DNA of 64,000 bases from Serratia liquefaciens ATCC 27592 (GCF_000422085.1 NC_021741.1:1488001-1552000), one strand, 5' to 3'. Positions 28,748 through 37,942 are shown, counted from the stretch's first letter. Made by a program: numbers and translations. The notes: generated by a model not told the origin, from the letters alone.

Positions 28748-29794
28748 ATGTCTTCTTTGTTGTTAAAACATAAAAACCTCGGGCTGGCGGCAGGGCTGCT
28801 GGTCACGCTGGGGACGTTCTCGCAGAGCAGCTTTGCGCTGTCTTGTAAGCAGAATGGCAGCGTCAGTCAGATTATTACGCTGGATAAGCCAATTAAAGTG
28901 TCAACCGCTAATACGGCGGCGGGGGCTCTGCTGTGGCGCTCGCAAACCTTCACATCGACTTTCCAATGTGTCGATGACCGTGATTACCCCAAAGGCGAAA
29001 ATGCCTATCTTTACTGGGATCCGAAGAAGGATATGCGCAATATCGACAAATCTATCGAGGTTGGTGTCAACTACAACAGCGTGGATTATAAGCTGACCAA
29101 TGGCGCAAGACAGGATGTTGGTCCGGGTACACAATGTCGTCCAAATGGTCGCGGTGGTTGTGCCAAACCAGCCCAATCCTTGAGTGTGACGGTGACCTAC
29201 TCGCTTTATATCAAGGCGACAGGGGCACCTCCGCCTGCTGGTGGGAAAATCACCAACAATGGCACTTATTCCGTATTTCAGGTTGATGGGGTCGGCGGTC
29301 TCAACAACGTGGTCGGCAGCAACTTCAATGCCTATATTAACGGTCTGGGAAATATTCAGTTTATTTCCTGTAATCCGAAAATCACCGTAGTGGCTAACAA
29401 TGGCTCAACCGTGAATTTTGGCACCATTCCGCGTCAGAATGCGGTAGCTGGCAAGATAGAAAAACAAGTACCGTTCTCGGTCAGCGCCAATATGTCTGAT
29501 CCGGCTACCGGTCAGGATTGCAAGGGCGAGACACTGCAGGCCAGTTTCAGCTCCACTTATCCAGTGCAGGACGCTACGACGATCTTGCCAACCAGCGACA
29601 GCGGATTTGGTATCTTGATTTCGCAGGCGGCGACACCAAACACGCCAATCAAGATGAATTCCCCGGTTGATCTGGGCCTGGTCAATGGTAGCACCGTTGA
29701 AAAGAACTTCATGGCTAGCCTGAAATGGCTGAATACCAACCCGAAGGTGGGGCCATTCACCGCGTCGGCCAATATCGACGTCACCTTCAAGTAA
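28748..29794 (+). CDS. Fimbrial tip adhesin/minor subunit
   Basis: 348 aa from the ATG at 28748, six bases after AAGGA; an ATG at 28742 sits too close to it. Signal peptide through SSFA (about residue 30). The N-terminal half (LSCKQNGSVSQIITLDKPIK..., with several Cys) should be the receptor-binding domain and the C-terminal half (FISCNPKITVVANNGSTVNF ... ANIDVTFK) a pilin domain needing donor-strand completion. Two-domain architecture and the terminal position in the operon indicate the tip adhesin. The receptor cannot be deduced. A strong terminator follows. Confidence 0.85.
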   Translation: MSSLLLKHKNLGLAAGLLVTLGTFSQSSFALSCKQNGSVSQIITLDKPIKVSTANTAAGALLWRSQTFTSTFQCVDDRDYPKGENAYLYWDPKKDMRNIDKSIEVGVNYNSVDYKLTNGARQDVGPGTQCRPNGRGGCAKPAQSLSVTVTYSLYIKATGAPPPAGGKITNNGTYSVFQVDGVGGLNNVVGSNFNAYINGLGNIQFISCNPKITVVANNGSTVNFGTIPRQNAVAGKIEKQVPFSVSANMSDPATGQDCKGETLQASFSSTYPVQDATTILPTSDSGFGILISQAATPNTPIKMNSPVDLGLVNGSTVEKNFMASLKWLNTNPKVGPFTASANIDVTFK

Positions 29795-29810
29795 GATTTC
29801 TCAATAAAAA

Positions 29811-29843
29811 AAGGGGTTCAGCGCAGGCTGAACCCCTTTTTTA
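29811..29843. terminator. Bidirectional terminator between the fimbrial operon and the AraC-type gene
   Basis: AAGGGGTTCAGC (29811-29822) pairs perfectly with GCTGAACCCCTT (29827-29838) around a four-base loop. An A-run precedes and T-run follows, so it serves both convergent units. Confidence 0.92.
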
Positions 29844-29855
29844 ATGCAATTTCTC

Positions 29856-30314
29856 TCAGTGTTGACCAACCCAGTTGGTACAGACACTGTCCAGGCATTT
29901 ACCGGCATACCACAGATGCACGCCAGGGGACTCATGGCGATGCCCTTTCAGCGGTTCTATCGGCTGCGGGTGCATCTCTGCGACGTCCCAGCGGGTTGTG
30001 CGACGATAAACCGCCGGCGTTTTGCCGAACTGTTTTTTAAATGCGCGTGAAAAAGACGGCTGAGAATCAAAGTGGAACTGCAGGGCAATGTCGAGAATAG
30101 GGCGCGGGGTCGAACGCAGTGCTTGCGCGGCTTGCGACAGTCGACGCTCGCGAATGTAACTGCCTAAAGCATGCCCGGTAGTGCTGCGGAACATCCTTTG
30201 CAGGTGCCACTTGGAGTAGCCTGACTTCGCCGCTACGTTGTCTAACAGTAACGGCTGATCCAGATGGGTTTCAATCCAGTCCAGCAAATCGTGAATGATA
30301 TTAACGCGATCCAT
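29856..30314 (-). CDS. AraC-family regulator of the SoxS/MarA/RamA/TetD type
   Basis: 152 aa. Two helix-turn-helix motifs as in MarA-type proteins: LLLDNVAAKSGYSKWHLQRM and ILDIALQFHFDSQPSFSRAF, then FGKTPAVYRR. A ~45-residue tail is longer than in SoxS or MarA and begins WDVAEMHPQP, like TetD. No effector-binding domain is present, so regulation would be by synthesis level. Members control multidrug efflux and oxidant-stress genes. The target genes are unknown; neighbours do not help. Confidence 0.82.
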   Translation of the reverse strand: MDRVNIIHDLLDWIETHLDQPLLLDNVAAKSGYSKWHLQRMFRSTTGHALGSYIRERRLSQAAQALRSTPRPILDIALQFHFDSQPSFSRAFKKQFGKTPAVYRRTTRWDVAEMHPQPIEPLKGHRHESPGVHLWYAGKCLDSVCTNWVGQH

Positions 30315-30470
30315 TGTTTTAGTTCTCCTGCGGGTACGACATTCAGGTCACAGTAGGTAATAGTAATTATCCAAGTTGATGCTTTGATAATAGGCCGCAG
30401 AGACGGGTTACGCAAGTGTTAACCCGGAGGAAAAAGGTGGCTAAACGTGCTCTTTGGGTCGCAGGGAAAT

Positions 30471-30495
30471 GAAAAAGGCCGCACGTGGCGGCCTT
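30471..30495 (-). terminator. Rho-independent terminator of mqo
   Basis: AAGGCCGC (30475-30482) pairs with GCGGCCTT (30488-30495). On the minus strand the stem is followed by a run of T, 25 bases after the mqo stop. Confidence 0.85.
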
Positions 30496-30519
30496 GAGCA
30501 AAGAGGGGAAAGGCGGGGA

Positions 30520-32097
30520 TCAGTTAGTTTCCGGCTTCACTTCGATATAGTCCAACTGCAAGACGCTGCTGGTGTAGCCGCGGATCTTGTTGGTCATTTC
30601 AATATCGCCGTTCAGCTTGTGGCCGTAAGACGGAATGATCTCTTTCAGTTTGCTCTGCCATTCCGGCGTAGCCACTTTATCTTTGAACACTTTCTCCATC
30701 AGGTGCAGCATGATCGGTGCGGCAGTTGATGCGCCCGGTGATGCACCCAGCAGAGCGGCAATGCTGCCATCTTCGGAACTGACCACTTCGGTACCGAACT
30801 GCAGTACGCCACCTTTATCTGCATCTTTTTTGATGATCTGCACGCGTTGGCCGGCGGTCCACAGTTTCCAGTCTGCCTGTTTGGCTTCAGGGAAGTACTC
30901 TTTCAGCGCAGCGAAACGATCGTCGTCGTTCATCATCAACTGACCCACCAGGTATTTCACCAGGTCGAAGTTGTCCAGCCCGACGTGGGTCATTGGCATC
31001 AGGTTCGAAGTGCTCAGGGAGTGCAGCAGGTCGAACAGTGAACCGTTTTTCAGGAACTTGCCGGAGAAGGTGGCGAACGGTCCGAACAGCAAGACACGCT
31101 TGCCGTCCAGCATGCGGGTATCCAGGTGCGGAACCGACATCGGCGGTGAACCTACGCTGGCCAGGCCATAAACCTTGGCCAGGTGTTGGTCAGCGATTTC
31201 CGGGTTGGTGGTGACCAGGAACTGACCGCCGACAGGGAAGGCACCGTAGCCTTCGGCTTCAGGAATGCCGGTTTTCTGCAGCAGCGTCAGAGAAGCACCG
31301 CCTGCACCGATAAACACGAATTTGGCATTCACGGTGGTTTCTTTGCCGTCGCGGTTCAGATCGGCCACGGTGACGCGCCAGGTGTTGTCGGCATTGCGCT
31401 TGATGTCGCGGACTTCATGGCTCAGGTTCAGCTTGAAGTTCGGGTTTTTGGTCAGCGTGTCCACCAGTTGGTGGGTGATCACGCCAAAGTTAACGTCGGT
31501 ACCCAGCGGCATGCGGGTCGCAGCAATTTTCTGCGCCGGATCGCGGCCGTTCATCACCAGCGGAGCCCACTGTTTAATCTGGTTAGGGTCTTCTGAGTAC
31601 TCCATACCACGGAACAGGGTGCTGTGTTGCAGTGCGGCATAGCGTTTGCGCAGGAAGTTGACGTTGTCGTCACCCCAGACAAAGCTCATGTGCGGCACAC
31701 TGTTAATAAAGGATTTTGGATCTTTCAGGACGTTATTTTTCACCTGATAAGACCAGAATTGACGCGAGATTTCAAAAGACTCGTTAACCACCACGGCTTT
31801 GCTGATGTCGATGGTGCCGTCTTTTTTTTCCGGGGTATAGTTCATTTCAGCGAAGGCGGAGTGACCGGTACCGGCGTTGTTCCAGCCGTTGGAGCTTTCT
31901 TCAGCCACGCCGTTCATGCGCTCATACATGTCGATGGACCAGTTTGGCTCCAGCTCATGCAGGTAGGTCCCCAGCGTGGCGCTCATGATGCCACCGCCGA
32001 TCAGTACCACATCAACGGACTTATTCTCTTCCGCCGTCGCCTGTTGCGTAACGCCAAACAGGTTCAGACAGAAGATCAGGACGAGTAATTTTCTCAT
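30520..32097 (-). CDS. mqo: Malate:quinone oxidoreductase
   Basis: 525 aa. FAD-binding motif near the N-terminus ([20 protein letters not shown]) after a hydrophobic segment resembling a signal/anchor (residues 1-22). Family blocks include [34 protein letters not shown] and [20 protein letters not shown]. It oxidises malate to oxaloacetate at the membrane and reduces quinone, a TCA-cycle bypass of NAD-dependent malate dehydrogenase. It is monocistronic with its own terminator. Confidence 0.95.
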   Translation of the reverse strand: MRKLLVLIFCLNLFGVTQQATAEENKSVDVVLIGGGIMSATLGTYLHELEPNWSIDMYERMNGVAEESSNGWNNAGTGHSAFAEMNYTPEKKDGTIDISKAVVVNESFEISRQFWSYQVKNNVLKDPKSFINSVPHMSFVWGDDNVNFLRKRYAALQHSTLFRGMEYSEDPNQIKQWAPLVMNGRDPAQKIAATRMPLGTDVNFGVITHQLVDTLTKNPNFKLNLSHEVRDIKRNADNTWRVTVADLNRDGKETTVNAKFVFIGAGGASLTLLQKTGIPEAEGYGAFPVGGQFLVTTNPEIADQHLAKVYGLASVGSPPMSVPHLDTRMLDGKRVLLFGPFATFSGKFLKNGSLFDLLHSLSTSNLMPMTHVGLDNFDLVKYLVGQLMMNDDDRFAALKEYFPEAKQADWKLWTAGQRVQIIKKDADKGGVLQFGTEVVSSEDGSIAALLGASPGASTAAPIMLHLMEKVFKDKVATPEWQSKLKEIIPSYGHKLNGDIEMTNKIRGYTSSVLQLDYIEVKPETN

Positions 32098-32544
32098 TGA
32101 ATCAAATCTCTTGTGTGTAAATTCTACTCATTGCAGGTGAAAGAATTTATCGGGAGTTACCCTGGAAATAAGTAAAACTAACCCGCCCGGCTAAGCCGAG
32201 TGACAGTGATAATGTCTTTTTGTTAATCGTTTTCTTAACGAAAAGTGGATTATTACAGGCTGTCTGGGGACAGGTTGTTCAACTCTGGTTACTGCGGGGA
32301 TATTATTGTTTGCAATATTGTTAAAAACTACTTTTGTAACTAAAAAAAGCCTATTAAAGGCAGGAATCATTCATTTATTATTTTTATTTAAATATAACCG
32401 CTAAATTAATAAGGTCTAATTGCCGCTGATTTAAACGATATGCCATTATCACACAATATTTATGGAATAATGGCAAATAGCAGCAGGTAACAAAATGAAA
32501 ATGGCCGCCGGGCATTTCAGTGCGGCCAAGATGCTGGTTGACGC
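32098..32544. other. Promoter region of mqo, 447 bases
   Basis: AT-rich, no convincing gene. A 64-codon open frame on the minus strand at 32384-32578 overlaps the acetyltransferase 3' end and has no recognisable features. The mqo promoter should lie within about 150 bases of 32097, where T-rich runs and a TTAAC/GTTAA inverted pair occur near 32222-32240; no regulator site can be named with confidence. Confidence 0.4.
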
Positions 32545-33117
32545 TTAGCGGCGGGCCTTCATTGCTGCCGACGGCCACTCTTCTTTCAGCAGTGCATAAA
32601 TCAGTTCATCACCCCATTGGCCATTGAAACGATCGTTTTGTCGCAGGTGCGCCTCTTTGCGCATCCCCAGACGTTCGACGACCCCGATAGACCCCTGATT
32701 GGCAGCATCGAGCCGGGCAAAAATGCGGTGGCAGCCCACTTGGTTAAACCCCCGATCCAACACCGCTTGCACGGCTTCGCTGGCATAACCTTTACCGGCA
32801 TAAACCGGGCTGAAGATATAACCGATCTCGGCTTGTAATGCTGCGCGGTTAGCCAGTTTCAACAACACTTCACCGATCAACTCTCCGCTGTCCTTTAGGG
32901 TGACGGCGCAATAAAAAATATCGCCGTCCTGACAGAAGCGCGAAGCTATCGCCTGAGCAAGCTGATCGGCCAGTTGCGCGTTGTCCGGGGTGGGGGCATA
33001 CAGATAACGATAGACCTCCGGCAAACGGTGGTAAGTCGAGTAGGCTTCGAGATCGTCGGGCGTGAAGCGGCGCAGTTGCAGGCGTTCGGTGTCGAAGGGC
33101 AGGGTAATCAAATGCAA
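32545..33117 (-). CDS. GNAT-family N-acetyltransferase, RimJ/RimL-like
   Basis: 190 aa if translation starts at the TTG at 33117, which has AAGGA six bases upstream and gives the usual family opening (LITLPFDTERLQLRRFTPDD). Other starts are ATG at 33177 or 33228, which add residues unlike the family. Acetyl-CoA binding is indicated by YAGKGYASEAVQAVLDRGF and the conserved Asn in RLDAANQGSIGVVERLGM. Members acetylate ribosomal proteins, antibiotics or small amines; the substrate here is unknown. It lies 189 bases after phoA on the same strand, beyond the phoA terminator. Confidence 0.8.
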   Translation of the reverse strand: MHLITLPFDTERLQLRRFTPDDLEAYSTYHRLPEVYRYLYAPTPDNAQLADQLAQAIASRFCQDGDIFYCAVTLKDSGELIGEVLLKLANRAALQAEIGYIFSPVYAGKGYASEAVQAVLDRGFNQVGCHRIFARLDAANQGSIGVVERLGMRKEAHLRQNDRFNGQWGDELIYALLKEEWPSAAMKARR

Positions 33118-33234
33118 GAGCTCATCCTTATTGTCGGGTGGGATCACATTGGTTTGTTTACGGACAGGGCAGAACATTTTTGCGAGGAATACAGGTCCCA
33201 CAATATAGCAGTAGCCTGGAGGTTTCAAACGGCG

Positions 33235-33278
33235 AAAACCCTGTTCATCGCCGGCGTGAGCAACGATGAACAGGGTTT
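33235..33278 (-). terminator. Strong terminator of phoA
   Basis: AAACCCTGTTCATCG (33236-33250) pairs perfectly over 15 bases with CGATGAACAGGGTTT (33264-33278). On the minus strand the stem ends in TTTT, 27 bases after the phoA stop. Confidence 0.88.
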
Positions 33279-33305
33279 AATTAATCAGCGGACGGGGTCG
33301 TTAGC

Positions 33306-34733
33306 TTACTTGATCGCCATGGCGTCACGCATGGTATAGAACAAATCTGTCTGATCGGTCAGCCCGACGACGTTGGCGGCATGCGGGCCGTAGGCGGCAA
33401 CACGCAGCTGGGTGCCGGTGTGGCCCTGCGAATCCTCTTCCGAGTTGCCGTAGCTGATGGTCATCGGCGCGCCATCTTTGGTGGTCAGCATTTGCGTCAG
33501 GCCCGGCGCTTTGGCGTCGGCGGCGATAATCTGGCTGGAGTGAGCATGGTCAGCGGTGACGATCACCAGAGTGTTGCCGTCGGCACGGGCGAATTCCAAT
33601 GCTTTCTGCACGGCTTCATCCAGATCGACAGTTTCCCCGAACTGGCCGCACGGGTTGGCGGCATGATCCTGTTTGTCGATCGATGCGCCTTCGACCTGCA
33701 GGAAGAATCCGTTTTTATTGGTTTTCAGCAGGTCGATGGCTTTCTCGGTCATAACCGCCAGCGTCGGGATATCCGCCGTACGTGCCGGGTTGTTCTGACA
33801 GGTCACCGCCGGTTGGTCGAGATTACCGTGATAGCTGGCCTTCGGCCCCTGCCAGCGTACCGGCATATTGCCGGCGGCAAACAGCCCCAGCAGCGGCTTT
33901 TGCTGATTGGCGACGTTAACGGCGTTCAGGGCATCGAGGTTTTCCACCCACTGATAACCTAATGCAGTTGCCTGCTCTTTCAGTGATTTTCCCTGCCATT
34001 CGCCGCTTTTGGCTAACTGATTAAAGGATTTTGCTCCGCCGCCTAAGGTGACGTCGGCGCGGGCTTTGAGTAACTGTTCACTGATCGAACCGCGGCCGCC
34101 ATTTTCCAGCGCGTTGGTTGCGCATTTTTCACTGGTCTCTTCCGGGCCGTAACATTTACGCGAGGTGACGTGGGAAATCTGCGCCGCAGGTGTGGCGTCT
34201 TGCAACTCTGCGGTGGAAACGTTGCCGGTGGCTTTACCCGCCGCTTTGGCAATTTCCAATAGGGTCGGTTGGTCTTTGCCATTAACGTCAACGCCCAGCG
34301 CGCCGTTATAGGTTTTGACGCCGGTGGACCAGGCAGTCGCCGAGGCGGCGGAGTCAGTGACGTAATCCGGCTTGTGGGTTTTCTTGTCCAGCGAATAATG
34401 GGTGTATTGGCCGGTTAACGGCAGGGCATCGATGCCTTTAAAATAGCCGCCTGCGCCTTCGGCATAGTTGCGTGCCGAAGTGATTTCCGAATCGCCCATG
34501 CCGTCGCCAATCAGCAAAATCACATTCTTGACCGTTTTATCAGACAACGAAGCTTTCAATGCCGCGGTTTGATCGCCACTCAGGCGACGTGCTCCGCCGG
34601 GTTCAACGATATTGCCGCGAGCCGCACGCTCGGAAAGTCCGGCAGCGTTGGCCGGCGTCTCATCGGCGAAGGCGCTTGAGCATAATAAGGCGGATAACAC
34701 GGCACTGGCGATCAGGGAAACTGGCTGCAACAT
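33306..34733 (-). CDS. phoA: Periplasmic alkaline phosphatase PhoA
   Basis: 475 aa from the ATG at 34733 (AAGGAG upstream on the minus strand); the in-frame ATG at 34787 would place 18 residues before the signal peptide. Signal peptide ends SSAFA (residue 23). The catalytic serine region [20 protein letters not shown], metal-binding [30 protein letters not shown] and [10 protein letters not shown] are all present, along with two Cys pairs. It releases phosphate from organic esters in the periplasm under phosphate starvation. A PhoB box lies about 200 bases upstream. Confidence 0.95.
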   Translation of the reverse strand: MLQPVSLIASAVLSALLCSSAFADETPANAAGLSERAARGNIVEPGGARRLSGDQTAALKASLSDKTVKNVILLIGDGMGDSEITSARNYAEGAGGYFKGIDALPLTGQYTHYSLDKKTHKPDYVTDSAASATAWSTGVKTYNGALGVDVNGKDQPTLLEIAKAAGKATGNVSTAELQDATPAAQISHVTSRKCYGPEETSEKCATNALENGGRGSISEQLLKARADVTLGGGAKSFNQLAKSGEWQGKSLKEQATALGYQWVENLDALNAVNVANQQKPLLGLFAAGNMPVRWQGPKASYHGNLDQPAVTCQNNPARTADIPTLAVMTEKAIDLLKTNKNGFFLQVEGASIDKQDHAANPCGQFGETVDLDEAVQKALEFARADGNTLVIVTADHAHSSQIIAADAKAPGLTQMLTTKDGAPMTISYGNSEEDSQGHTGTQLRVAAYGPHAANVVGLTDQTDLFYTMRDAMAIK

Positions 34734-34769
34734 CGGGGAAAGCTCCTTGTCGTAATATAAAAACATAAA

Positions 34770-34897
34770 TACCCGGTCGCCTTTCAAGCTACAGCGTGGT
34801 TACCAGCACTCGCTAACCCCAAGTTACTTACTGGAGTAAGCGCCTGGGGATGAGCGAGCAGGATGCCTGACTGTGGCTTAAAAATCATAGGGGTATA
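34770..34897. repeat. ~128-base imperfect palindromic intergenic element, copy 2, in the phoA leader
   Basis: It starts TACCCGGTCGCCTTTCAAGC and ends ATCATAGGGGTATA, matching copy 1 at 19143-19264 at both ends (CTTTCAAGCTACAGCG shared) and in the centre (CCCCA...TTACTTACT...CCTGGGG). It lies between the Pho box and the phoA start, so it is probably transcribed as part of the phoA 5' leader. Confidence 0.75.
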
Positions 34898-34934
34898 ACA
34901 CGAACTTGTTAGGCAGGGAGGGTAATGCAGGGGT

Positions 34935-34952
34935 GTGACACTTTTATGACGA
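34935..34952 (-). promoter_or_regulatory. PhoB box of phoA
   Basis: On the minus strand TCGTCATAAAAGTGTCAC matches the E. coli phoA Pho box (CTGTCATAAAGTTGTCAC) at 14 of 18 positions by my alignment, with both GTCA cores in register 11 bases apart. It would act as the activator-dependent -35 region, giving a phoA leader of roughly 190 bases. Confidence 0.75.
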
Positions 34953-34965
34953 CAAAGAAGACGCA

Positions 34966-34990
34966 AAAGGGATAGCCGGGCGGCTATCCC
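34966..34990 (-). terminator. Terminator of the glutathione S-transferase gene
   Basis: GGGATAGCC (34969-34977) pairs with GGCTATCCC (34982-34990) around a four-base loop. On the minus strand it is followed by CCTTTT, 11 bases after the gene's stop. Confidence 0.8.
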
Positions 34991-35000
34991 AGGCAAGCCA

Positions 35001-35708
35001 TTATTCGCTGCGGGCGGGAATGTTGACGCCGCGTTGCACCGCCGGTCGTGCCAGACCGCGCTCCAGCCATTGCCCTACGCGTGGGAAACTGTCGAAATCG
35101 ACTATCTCGCGGGCTTCGTAGAAGCCGATCAGATTACGCACCCAGCCCAACAGTGAAATGTCGGCAATGGTGTAATCCTGGCCCATGATCCAGTCGCGGC
35201 CTTCAAGCCGGCTTTCCAGTACGCCCAGCAGGCGTTTCGACTCATTCTTATAACGCTCAAGCGGGCGCTTATCTTCGTATTCACGACCGGCGAAACGGTG
35301 GAAGAAGCCGAGCTGACCGAACATGGGGCCAACGGCCGCCATTTGGAAAAATACCCACTGAATGGTTTCATAACGCAGAGCCGGATCCTGCGGCAGGAAC
35401 TTGCCACTTTTTTCCGCCAGATACAGCAGAATGGCGCCGGATTCGAACAGGGGTAATGGCTTGCCGCCAGGGCCATCGGGATCGATGATTGCCGGGATCT
35501 TGCCGTTCGGGTTCAGCGACAAAAACTCGGGCGTCCAGGTCTCGTTTTTGCCGATGTCGATCAGGTGCGCTTCATACGGCAGGCCGATCTCCTCCAGCAT
35601 GATAGAAACTTTTACCCCGTTCGGCGTGGGCAGCGAATAGAGCTGCAGCCGCTCCGGATGCTGCGCCGGCCACAGTTTGGTGATTGGGAATTGGGTTTGA
35701 TCGAGCAT
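35001..35708 (-). CDS. Glutathione S-transferase, nu-class/YfcG-YghU-like
   Basis: 235 aa. Thioredoxin-fold N-terminal domain: LQLYSLPTPNGVKVSIMLEE, the cis-Pro segment NPNGKIPAIID and the glutathione-binding LFESGAILLYLAEKSGKFL. An all-helical C-terminal domain follows with the N-capping TIADISLLGWV. The N-terminal extension (WPAQHPERLQLYS) and Thr/Asn near the active site fit the disulfide-bond reductase group (YfcG, YghU). It reduces or conjugates glutathione disulfides or electrophiles. It lies 62 bases downstream of the ArsR-type gene on the same strand and may be co-regulated with it and the divergent P450. Confidence 0.88.
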   Translation of the reverse strand: MLDQTQFPITKLWPAQHPERLQLYSLPTPNGVKVSIMLEEIGLPYEAHLIDIGKNETWTPEFLSLNPNGKIPAIIDPDGPGGKPLPLFESGAILLYLAEKSGKFLPQDPALRYETIQWVFFQMAAVGPMFGQLGFFHRFAGREYEDKRPLERYKNESKRLLGVLESRLEGRDWIMGQDYTIADISLLGWVRNLIGFYEAREIVDFDSFPRVGQWLERGLARPAVQRGVNIPARSE

Positions 35709-35770
35709 GGGAGTCCTCGGGTTGACGGTTTGCTTATTGAGTATTGCACCAAAACTAACCTGTTGTGAGG

Positions 35771-36454
35771 TTAAACAGTGAGGTCAAAATGTGCTTTAAG
35801 CGCTTTTTTCCCGCTGGCGGTGAGCTGCAGTTCACGACTCTCCAACTGGCGTTTTATCCAGCCACGACGAATAAATGCGGTAAGCATCGCCGCACCTAAT
35901 GCACCACCCAGATGGGCCTTGCGCTCGCTCCAGTCCAGGCAACCGCAGGCGAAGCGTCTTCGTGAGGGCGCAGGGGAACAGTCGACGCCCAACCGAGTGA
36001 GTGCAGCGTGGCCGGCCTCGCTTAACCGATAGTCTTCCTCACCTTCTAACCAGGTTAGCTGATGCAGGCGTTGGTGCAGTTTTACCGCCACTTCACCGGC
36101 CAGATGGTCATAACAGGTTCGGGCGAATTGCAATGACGTCGGAGTAGTGCTTTTCACCACGGGCTTTTCGACGCCGGCCAGTGCCATTAGCGTTTCCAGC
36201 GCGGCGGCGACTTCCGGCCCCGCCAGACGGAAATAGCGGTAACGCCCTTGCTTGACGCAGGCGATCAGTCGCTGTTCCTGCAGGCGTGCCAGATGGCCGC
36301 TGGCCGTTGAGGCGGCAACGTCCACCGCGGCGCTGAGTTCGGTGGCGGTATAAGCGCGACCATCCATCAGCAGGCACAGCATGCGCGCCCGGGTGCGGTC
36401 GGCAATGGCACCGCTCAGTGCCGCCAGACGATCTTCAATATCGATGTTATTCAT
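35771..36454 (-). CDS. ArsR-family helix-turn-helix repressor
   Basis: 227 aa. The N-terminal ~95 residues are an ArsR winged helix (ADRTRARMLCLLMDGRAYTA, ATELSAAVDVAASTASGHLA, LIACVKQGRYRYFRLAGPEV). The C-terminal ~120 residues carry the motif CGCLDWSERKAHLGGALGAA, seen in a subgroup of these regulators, with a CxC pair that could sense a thiol-reactive or metal ligand. A 9-8-9 inverted repeat overlaps its own start codon, which argues for autorepression and control of the divergent P450 operon. The inducer is unknown. Confidence 0.85.
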   Translation of the reverse strand: MNNIDIEDRLAALSGAIADRTRARMLCLLMDGRAYTATELSAAVDVAASTASGHLARLQEQRLIACVKQGRYRYFRLAGPEVAAALETLMALAGVEKPVVKSTTPTSLQFARTCYDHLAGEVAVKLHQRLHQLTWLEGEEDYRLSEAGHAALTRLGVDCSPAPSRRRFACGCLDWSERKAHLGGALGAAMLTAFIRRGWIKRQLESRELQLTASGKKALKAHFDLTV

Positions 36455-36477
36455 ACTTCGAGATTAGGCGAAGTATG
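36452..36477. promoter_or_regulatory. Perfect 9-8-9 inverted repeat, probable ArsR-type operator
   Basis: CATACTTCG (36452-36460), eight-base spacer, CGAAGTATG (36469-36477). The left arm includes the ArsR start codon (CAT = minus-strand ATG), so binding would block both its own expression and the P450 promoter 57 bases away. Confidence 0.7.
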
Positions 36478-36533
36478 GCTGTGCGTCCACCGTTAGGATG
36501 GGTTCACACCGGCCAAACCTACTGGAGAACAAC

Positions 36534-37598
36534 ATGGCAACCTGCCCTTATTCCCGCGCCATTGCTGCCGTCACGGCCGATGATCCGCGGGCCAATTATA
36601 TGCAATTGGAACCCATGCAGTTTCAGCCGCAAAAGCAAAGTTGGCTCGCCGTTTCGCCTTTAGCCGTGCGGGAGGTTTTGCACAATATTGACTTTGGCGT
36701 TCGGCCCACAGATGAACCTATCCCGGCAGCCTTGCTGGGTACACCGGCGCAATCCATCTTTGGCAATTTGGTGCGTATGCGAGATGGCGACGAGCATGTC
36801 AGGCTTAAAAAGGCCATCGTGCAAACTTTAGCGGCTTTTGACTCATCTCTAGTCCAACAAACCGCGAGGGCTGTGGCGCAAGAATTGATGCCTGCAATAG
36901 CGAATGCGAGGCAGATCACCCGTTTTAATTATGCTCTGCCAGTGTGTGTTATCGCGGCACTTTTGGGCATCCCCGCCAAGGAATGGACTGAGCTGGTTGA
37001 CGAGATACTGGACTTTTCCCGCTGTATAGCGCCTGGCGGCAGTGCGCCTCAGGTGGCGCTCGGGATCCGGGCGGTAGAATCTATTTCGGCACGTCTCACA
37101 AACTGTTGTGGTCCACTATGGCAGGAATTGCAGCAGGTATCTGCACAACTCGGCATTGAAGATCGGGTCGTGGTGGCCAATGCCATCGGTTTGATGCTCC
37201 AGGCCTGCGAAAGCACCGCCGGTTTGATCGGTCAGACGTTATTGCTGATGGGCGACAACACGGAAAGTGTGCCACAACGCATTGAACAGATACTGACTGA
37301 AATGCCCTCGATCCAAAATACTCGCCGCTTTGCCCGGCAGGATACCCAGGTCGCCGGCTGCCAGGTGTTGGCCGGACAAAGCGTATTGGTTTTGCTGTGT
37401 GCAGGAGACGAAAGTTTTGCTTTCGGCGAAGGTGCGCATCGCTGCCCGGGGGCTGACTGGGCGAAAATTATCGCACAGTGTGGCATTCAGCATTTATTGG
37501 CATTGGGCGTTGATGTTCAAACGTTGAACAACGTTCGCTGGCGGTTTTCGCAAAATGCGCGCGTACCCGAATTTTTCTCTGACAGGAGCGCCCTATGA
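36534..37598 (+). CDS. Compact cytochrome P450 lacking the ExxR motif
   Basis: 354 aa from the ATG at 36534 (GGAGA upstream), shorter than the ~400 aa of usual bacterial P450s. The haem-binding loop is intact: FGEGAHRCPG at 297-306 with the thiolate Cys304; a C-helix DEHVRLKKA segment and an I-helix-like region (LMLQACESTAG) are visible. The K-helix, normally E-x-x-R, reads EQILTEMPSIQ (251-261), so the pairing Glu and Arg are replaced by Gln252 and Thr255, and the meander between the K-helix and haem loop is much shortened (VLLCAGDESFAFGEG). It overlaps the following ABM gene by four bases (ATGA). Whether it is an oxygenase, a peroxygenase or an electron-poor haem protein is open. Confidence 0.82.
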   Translation: MATCPYSRAIAAVTADDPRANYMQLEPMQFQPQKQSWLAVSPLAVREVLHNIDFGVRPTDEPIPAALLGTPAQSIFGNLVRMRDGDEHVRLKKAIVQTLAAFDSSLVQQTARAVAQELMPAIANARQITRFNYALPVCVIAALLGIPAKEWTELVDEILDFSRCIAPGGSAPQVALGIRAVESISARLTNCCGPLWQELQQVSAQLGIEDRVVVANAIGLMLQACESTAGLIGQTLLLMGDNTESVPQRIEQILTEMPSIQNTRRFARQDTQVAGCQVLAGQSVLVLLCAGDESFAFGEGAHRCPGADWAKIIAQCGIQHLLALGVDVQTLNNVRWRFSQNARVPEFFSDRSAL

Positions 37599-37942
37599 TT
37601 GCCGTTATTTTTGAGCTGCAGGCCGCTGACGGCCAGCGTGAGACCTATCTTGATTTGGCCGCCGATCTGAAGCCGCTACTGGCAGAAATTGACGGTTTTA
37701 TTTCCATTGAGCGTTTTCAAAGCCTGGCCGATCCGCAGCGGCTGCTGTCATTGTCCTTTTGGCGTGATGAGGCGGCGGTACAGCAGTGGCGAAATGTCGA
37801 GCAGCACCGAGCCGCACAGAAACGGGGCCGCCATGGCGTGCTGGCACAGTATCGCCTGCGGGTGGCTGAGGTGGTGCGGGACTATGGTCTGGATCAGCGA
37901 GAACAGACCCCTCATGACAGCCGCGGCTATCACGCGGGGTAA
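37595..37942 (+). CDS. Antibiotic biosynthesis monooxygenase (ABM) domain protein
   Basis: 115 aa. A ferredoxin-like ABM fold: MIAVIFELQAADGQRETYLD, a central DGFISIERFQSLADPQRLLS and SFWRDEAAVQQWRNVEQHRA. Proteins of this group are cofactor-free monooxygenases or haem-degrading enzymes, many of unknown substrate. Its start codon overlaps the P450 stop, so the two are translationally coupled and probably act on the same compound. The tail (about residues 95-115) is charged and likely disordered. Confidence 0.85.
   Translation: MIAVIFELQAADGQRETYLDLAADLKPLLAEIDGFISIERFQSLADPQRLLSLSFWRDEAAVQQWRNVEQHRAAQKRGRHGVLAQYRLRVAEVVRDYGLDQREQTPHDSRGYHAG

Noticed and set aside
32384..32578. 64-codon minus-strand frame upstream of mqo
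   Set aside because: Overlaps the acetyltransferase 3' end and has no family features.
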